Assembly: GCA_964608575.1 (NCBI GenBank)
Contig: CAZSPW010000034.1
Span: 1 to 17,542 of the forward strand
DNA from: JAMIFN01 sp964608575
GTDB taxonomy: Bacteria > Pseudomonadota > Gammaproteobacteria > Burkholderiales > Burkholderiaceae_C
Length of the DNA: 17,542 nt
Direction of reading: 5' to 3'
Part shown: positions 13,853 to 17,542 of the stretch, piece by piece
Layout: every line of letters starts with the position of its first letter
How positions within the stretch are numbered: position 1 is the first letter of the stretch
Notes under the pieces: generated by a model
The model's input: the letters and a program-made list of their open reading frames with translations, nothing else
Database searches by the model: none
What the model was told of the DNA's origin: nothing
Program-made: the position numbers and the translations under genes

Positions 13853-14767
13853 ATGCAACATCGACAAGGCCACACCATTTTCATCAGCGGCGCTTCGCGC
13901 GGCATAGGCCGCGCTATGGCTGAACGCTGGGCACAAGAGGGCGCAAATCTCATCCTTGCCGCCAAAACCCTGGTGCAGCACGACAAGCTACCTGGCAGCC
14001 TAGAAGAAACTGCTGCAGCTGTGCAGGCCGCTGGCGGCCAAGCCCTGTGCGTGGTGATGGATGTGCGCGACGAGGCCAGTGTGCAAGCCGCCGTGGACAC
14101 AGGCGCGGCACATTTTGGTGGCATAGATGTTTGCATCAATAACGCAGCGGCCTTTCACATGCAGCCTTCTATGCAAACCAGCGCCAAGCGCCATGATTTG
14201 CTTTTTGCTATCAACGAGCGCGGCGCTTGGTTAACGACCCGTGCTTGTTACCCGCATTTGCAGGCCTCAGCCAAGCGGGGGCGCAAGCCCCATGTCCTCA
14301 GCCTAGCGCCGCCAATAGATGTGCGCGGCGTGTGGTTTGAACACACCAGTTGCTATAGCGTGAGCAAATATGCGCTGAGCCTCTATACCCTAGGCTGGGC
14401 GCGCGAGTTTGCCGCCGATGGCATAGCCGCCAACTGCCTATGGCCACGCACAGGCATTGAGTCACCCGCTGCACTGGTGCATGGCGGGCCAGAGCTGCTA
14501 CGCGAATTCCGCAGCGCCCGCATCATGGCCGATGCAGCGCAGGCCATCATCAGCCAGCCAACCAGCTACACAGGGCAATTTTGCATAGACGACAGCAGCT
14601 TGGCGGAATTGGCAGGCGTGAAGGATTTTGATGCTTATAGCGTGCAAGCCGGCGCGGCGCTGGTGCCTGATTACTTCATCCCTGCCCATCGCCCCGCGCC
14701 TGAAGGTGTGCAGCTCTCGCGCTTTCGTTTGTATGAATTGGGCGAGGATCACCCACCCATGGGCTAG
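13853..14767 (+). CDS. Short-chain dehydrogenase/reductase, HSDL2-like
   Basis: The predicted protein has 304 residues. It is a classical-fold SDR with the cofactor motif SGASRGIG (12-19), NNAAA after the fourth strand, catalytic Ser150 and the YSVSK pair Tyr168/Lys172. The LAAKT, KLPGSLEETAAAVQAAGGQALCVVMDVRDE, HVLSLAPP and NCLWPRTGIES segments are those of the HSDL2-like subgroup (often labelled hydroxysteroid dehydrogenase-like), whose physiological substrate is mostly unknown. The RGIG and early AAKT loop suggest NADP(H) use, but this is inference. The SCP2 domain of eukaryotic HSDL2 is absent. There is no clear Shine-Dalgarno; the start at 13853 is the first ATG after repeat copy D and gives the normal SDR N-terminus. 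avtA follows after 33 bp. Confidence 0.87.
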   Translation: MQHRQGHTIFISGASRGIGRAMAERWAQEGANLILAAKTLVQHDKLPGSLEETAAAVQAAGGQALCVVMDVRDEASVQAAVDTGAAHFGGIDVCINNAAAFHMQPSMQTSAKRHDLLFAINERGAWLTTRACYPHLQASAKRGRKPHVLSLAPPIDVRGVWFEHTSCYSVSKYALSLYTLGWAREFAADGIAANCLWPRTGIESPAALVHGGPELLREFRSARIMADAAQAIISQPTSYTGQFCIDDSSLAELAGVKDFDAYSVQAGAALVPDYFIPAHRPAPEGVQLSRFRLYELGEDHPPMG

Positions 14768-14787
14768 TGCCAGATGGCAAACTGGCA
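14768..14787 (+). promoter_or_regulatory. Hairpin between the dehydrogenase and avtA
   Basis: TGCCAG (14768-14773) and CTGGCA (14782-14787) form a perfect 6-bp stem with an 8-base loop, starting at the base after the dehydrogenase stop codon. The loop contains ATG 14774, an in-frame upstream start for avtA. No T-run follows, so it is not a normal terminator; mRNA processing or translational control are alternatives. Confidence 0.5.
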
Positions 14788-14800
14788 TACTGCAAAGCTT

Positions 14801-16090
14801 ATGAAGTTCTCTCAATTCGGACAAAAATTCAGCCAAAAAACGGGCGCGCTGCAGCTCATGGACGACCTGGCCTTTGCCGCCAACAGTGGGCAGATACAAG
14901 CCATGCTGGGCGGCGGTAACCCGGCGCGCATTCCTGAAGTGGAGGCGGTTTTTCAGCAAGCCTATAGCGATTTAGGTGCAGCGGGTTTTAGCGCAGTGGT
15001 GGCCAGCTATAGCGGCTCGCAAGGCGATGCGGCGTTTTTGCAAACCCTGGCCGATTTTTTTAACCGCCAATATGCTTGGGGCATCACGCCTGCGCATATC
15101 GCCATCACCAATGGTTCGCAAAACGCATTTTTCTATCTGTTCAATTTGTTTTCCGGGCAGTATGCGGGCGGACAAAAACGCAAAGTTTTGCTGCCCTTAG
15201 TGCCTGAATACTTGGGTTATGCCGATGTGCATGTGGATGCGCCGCATTTTGTAGCGGCCCGGCCCAAGCGCGAGGCCACGCGCTACCGCGGACAAGAGGG
15301 TTTTTTCAAATACCGTATGGATTTTGCCGAAGTCGAGCGCCTGTTGGCGCTGGGGGATATCGGTGCGATTTGCTGCTCGCGCCCCACCAACCCCACGGGC
15401 AATGTGCTGACGGACGAAGAAATCCAGCACCTGAGCACCCTAGCCGCCGCGCACGATATACCGCTGATCGTGGATTACGCCTACGGCACGCCGTTTCCAG
15501 GCATCATTTTCAACCATGCCAAGGTGGAATTCGCGCCACACCATATTTTGTGTTTTAGCTTATCGAAAACAGGGCTGCCGAGTTTGCGCACAGGCATCGT
15601 CGTGGCTGCGCCCGAGGTGGTAGCCGCCATCAGCGCGCTGAATGCGACACTCAACCTAGCGCCCGGGCGTTTGTCCGCCGCTATTGCCCAGCCATTGTTG
15701 GCGCACGATGGCAAGGGCAGCTTGCTACAACTATCGCAAGATGTCATCCGCCCGTTTTACCAAGCGCGCGCCAATTTTGCGATAGCTTTATTGCAACAGG
15801 AATTAGCCGGCTATCCGCTGCGTATTCACCAGCCAGAGGGTGCGATTTTTCTCTGGCTATGGTTTGAGGGTTTACCGATTTCGACCGATGTTTTATACGA
15901 ACAGCTCAAAGCTGCGGGCACACTGGTGGTGCCAGGCGCGTATTACTTCCCAGGACTAGATACCACACAAGAGCGCCACGCCCATGAGTGCCTGCGTATG
16001 AGTTACGCTCAGGACGATGCTGCACTGCGCATTGGCATAAACACCATAGGAAAACTGGTGCGCGCAGCGTATGACTCCACTTCTGCTTGA
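14801..16090 (+). CDS. avtA: Valine--pyruvate aminotransferase
   Basis: The predicted protein has 429 residues and is a fold-type I PLP enzyme that exchanges the amino group between valine/alanine and the matching 2-oxo acids. Similarity to E. coli AvtA as I recall it is high along the whole length: the FGQKFSQKTG opening, MLGGGNPARIPE, ITNGSQNAFFYLFNLFSG, PLVPEYLGYAD, SRPTNPTGNVLTDEE, the PLP lysine Lys256 in SLSKTGLPSLRTG, and the C-terminal PEGAIFLWLWFEGLPI and VVPGAYYFPGL. I chose ATG 14801, which aligns with the E. coli start; ATG 14774 would add nine residues and sits in a hairpin loop. The stop overlaps the possible TTG start of the next gene and is 5 bp before its ATG, so translational coupling is likely. 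Confidence 0.95.
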   Translation: MKFSQFGQKFSQKTGALQLMDDLAFAANSGQIQAMLGGGNPARIPEVEAVFQQAYSDLGAAGFSAVVASYSGSQGDAAFLQTLADFFNRQYAWGITPAHIAITNGSQNAFFYLFNLFSGQYAGGQKRKVLLPLVPEYLGYADVHVDAPHFVAARPKREATRYRGQEGFFKYRMDFAEVERLLALGDIGAICCSRPTNPTGNVLTDEEIQHLSTLAAAHDIPLIVDYAYGTPFPGIIFNHAKVEFAPHHILCFSLSKTGLPSLRTGIVVAAPEVVAAISALNATLNLAPGRLSAAIAQPLLAHDGKGSLLQLSQDVIRPFYQARANFAIALLQQELAGYPLRIHQPEGAIFLWLWFEGLPISTDVLYEQLKAAGTLVVPGAYYFPGLDTTQERHAHECLRMSYAQDDAALRIGINTIGKLVRAAYDSTSA

Positions 16091-16095
16091 TTTTT

Positions 16096-16656
16096 ATGCC
16101 GCCACCCATGCCCCAACGCCGCCTCACACCTGCAGCCCTAGAGCGCAGTATGCAGTGGGCGCATTTTGCCAGCCCAGACTTAGAAGCGGTGCTGACCAGT
16201 GCTGCCAGCCTATTGCTGCAACGCAATTGGTCTTTGGCTACTGCAGAAAGCTGCACGGGCGGCTTGATTGCCGCAGCCTGCACCGAGCACGCTGGTGCCA
16301 GCAATTGGTTTGAGCGCGGTTTCGTTTGCTATAGCGCCGCCGCAAAAACCGAACAACTGGGCGTAGCCAACACGCTTTTAGCGCAATACGGCACCGTGCA
16401 TGAGGAGGTAGCGCGGGCCATGGCGATGGGCGCATTAACACATAGCCACGCACAAATTGCCCTCGCGGTCACAGGCTGGGCGGGGCCGGCCAGCGCCGAC
16501 CCAAACCAGGCTATCGGCACGGTGTGCTTTGCCTGGGCCTTTGCTAACAACACCCATAGCGAAACCTGTGTTTTTGCAGGCAGCCGCGCTGCGGTGCGCG
16601 GACAAGCCGCCTTGCACGCCCTGCAAGGCTTGGTTGAATACATCCGTTTGGAATGA
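16096..16656 (+). CDS. pncC: CinA C-terminal domain protein, nicotinamide-nucleotide amidohydrolase
   Basis: The predicted protein has 186 residues and is a stand-alone CinA C-terminal domain, as in E. coli PncC, which deamidates nicotinamide mononucleotide to nicotinate mononucleotide to recycle pyridine nucleotides. The active-site stretch TAESCTGGLIA with Ser52, the basic residue Lys84 in YSAAAKTEQLGV, and the HEEVARAMAMGA helix are present. The usual VTGIAGPGGG is here VTGWAGPASADPNQAIGTV, so the glycine cluster of that loop is gone. An N-terminal extension of about 25 residues precedes the domain. ATG 16096 is chosen; TTG 16087 (overlapping the avtA stop) and ATG 16108 are alternatives, and none has a clear Shine-Dalgarno. 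It is 5 bp after avtA and 3 bp before the DUF815 gene, so almost certainly in one transcript. Confidence 0.85.
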   Translation: MPPPMPQRRLTPAALERSMQWAHFASPDLEAVLTSAASLLLQRNWSLATAESCTGGLIAAACTEHAGASNWFERGFVCYSAAAKTEQLGVANTLLAQYGTVHEEVARAMAMGALTHSHAQIALAVTGWAGPASADPNQAIGTVCFAWAFANNTHSETCVFAGSRAAVRGQAALHALQGLVEYIRLE

Positions 16657-16659
16657 ATC

Positions 16660-17542
16660 ATGTCTGATGCTTTACACACCATCACTACGGCCTTAAACAC
16701 CATCGCCATTGAATTGGCGCGCACCAATCAATTGCTGGCGCAAAGCCTGCCGCAAGCGCCCAGCGCGCCCGACTGGGAGGCAGCTATCGCCTGGCGCTGG
16801 AGGAGCCAAAACGGGCGCCGTTGGCTAGCGCCTGTGGCGCAATTTCGTGCCCCGATACTGGCCGATTTACACGAAGTTGACGAACAAAAAGCGAAATTAC
16901 TGCAAAACACCGTATTTTTCCTTGCTGGCAAGCCTGCCAACCATGTGCTGTTATCAGGCGCACGCGGTACAGGCAAATCCTCCCTCATCAAAGCGGTTTT
17001 ACAAGAATTAGCGCCGCAAGGTTTGCGTTTGATTGAAGTCGATAAAAACGATCTCATCGATCTGCCTGAAATCGTGGAATGGGTAGAAGGGCGCAGCGAA
17101 AAATTCATCATCTACTGCGACGATATGAGCTTTGATGCGGGCGAGACGCAGTACAAGGCGCTGAAATCGGTACTGGATGGCTCCATCGCCACCACCAGCA
17201 GCAATGTGCTGGTTTATGCCACCAGCAACCGCCGCCATCTTCTGCCTGAAACCATGCGCGACAACGAAAGTTATCAGCACACACCAGATGGTGAATTACA
17301 TCCGGGCGAGGCGGTGGAGGAAAAAATATCTTTATCTGAACGCTTTGGCCTGTGGCTGAGTTTTTACCCATTCAGCCAAGATGAATATCTGCGCATTGCC
17401 GCGCATTGGCTGGCTGATTTTGGCGCCAGTGCAGAACAAATCGAAGCTGCGCGCGGTGATGCCCTGCTCTGGGCTTTAACACGCGGCTCGCGCTCAGGTC
17501 GCGTCGCGAAACAATACGCCCAAGATTGGGCTGCACGCAACA
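16660..17542 (+). CDS. DUF815 family P-loop ATPase (3' end outside window)
   Basis: The frame is open from ATG 16660 to the right edge, giving 294 complete codons. The protein is a DUF815-type AAA-like ATP-binding protein: an N-terminal region with a WRWRS patch, the family segment HEVDEQKAKLLQNTVFFLAGKPANHVLLSGARGTGKSS with the Walker A lysine Lys106, Walker B IIYCDDMSF (Asp154, Asp155), and YKALKSVLDGSI, VLVYATSNRRHLLPE and LSERFGLWLSF. These are near-invariant in DUF815. The cellular role of the family is not established. It lies 3 bp after pncC and is probably the last or an internal gene of the dehydrogenase-avtA-pncC unit. Confidence 0.9.
   Translation, partial: MSDALHTITTALNTIAIELARTNQLLAQSLPQAPSAPDWEAAIAWRWRSQNGRRWLAPVAQFRAPILADLHEVDEQKAKLLQNTVFFLAGKPANHVLLSGARGTGKSSLIKAVLQELAPQGLRLIEVDKNDLIDLPEIVEWVEGRSEKFIIYCDDMSFDAGETQYKALKSVLDGSIATTSSNVLVYATSNRRHLLPETMRDNESYQHTPDGELHPGEAVEEKISLSERFGLWLSFYPFSQDEYLRIAAHWLADFGASAEQIEAARGDALLWALTRGSRSGRVAKQYAQDWAARN

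Noticed and set aside
1..17542. CRISPR array, tRNA, rRNA, prophage, insertion sequence, toxin-antitoxin or defence island
   Set aside because: I saw no regularly spaced repeats, no tRNA-like cloverleaf in the spacers, no transposase or integrase, and the spacers are too short for unlisted genes.

Overview
The window is a stretch of ordinary chromosome from a moderately GC-rich Gram-negative bacterium, most likely a betaproteobacterium of the order Burkholderiales (Comamonadaceae-like). The evidence is the divergent amgK / lptD-surA arrangement, a BirA without the DNA-binding domain followed by a SPOR protein, a RuvB with an extended N-terminus, and the codon style. I see no rRNA, tRNA, CRISPR array, phage gene or insertion sequence. 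Coding density is high: 15 genes, two of them cut by the window edges.

Layout. Positions 1-3266 hold a leftward group: amgK (cell-wall amino-sugar kinase), a DUF445/YjiN-like membrane protein and an AlkB-type dioxygenase that runs off the left edge. From a 92-bp divergent spacer at 3267-3358 a rightward group starts: lptD, surA, birA, a SPOR-domain protein and ruvB (3359-10035). A 161-bp convergent spacer separates ruvB from leftward yggX (10197-10469). Divergent from yggX, the rest is rightward: dsbB, a creatininase-family amidohydrolase, a YbaL/Kef-type antiporter, an HSDL2-like short-chain dehydrogenase, avtA, a PncC/CinA C-terminal amidohydrolase and a DUF815 ATPase that runs off the right edge.

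How the genes fit together. LptD is an outer-membrane barrel with disulfide-forming cysteines. SurA is the periplasmic chaperone that delivers such barrels, and DsbB (7 kb away) drives the disulfide system. AmgK salvages peptidoglycan sugars and the SPOR protein belongs to the septal peptidoglycan class, so the left and centre have an envelope theme. BirA, RuvB, YggX, AvtA and PncC are housekeeping functions. SDR, avtA, pncC and DUF815 are packed tightly enough to be one transcription unit.

The most unusual signal is not a gene. A short (about 30-bp) element recurs four times in this window, always between genes and in both orientations (2096-2126, 7317-7347, 11911-11941, 13798-13828). It has two potential stem-loops and in one case supplies the stop codon of the gene before it. 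A second non-coding signal is a strong inverted repeat at 3300-3326 in the amgK/lptD divergent spacer. No stretch longer than 300 bases lacks a gene.
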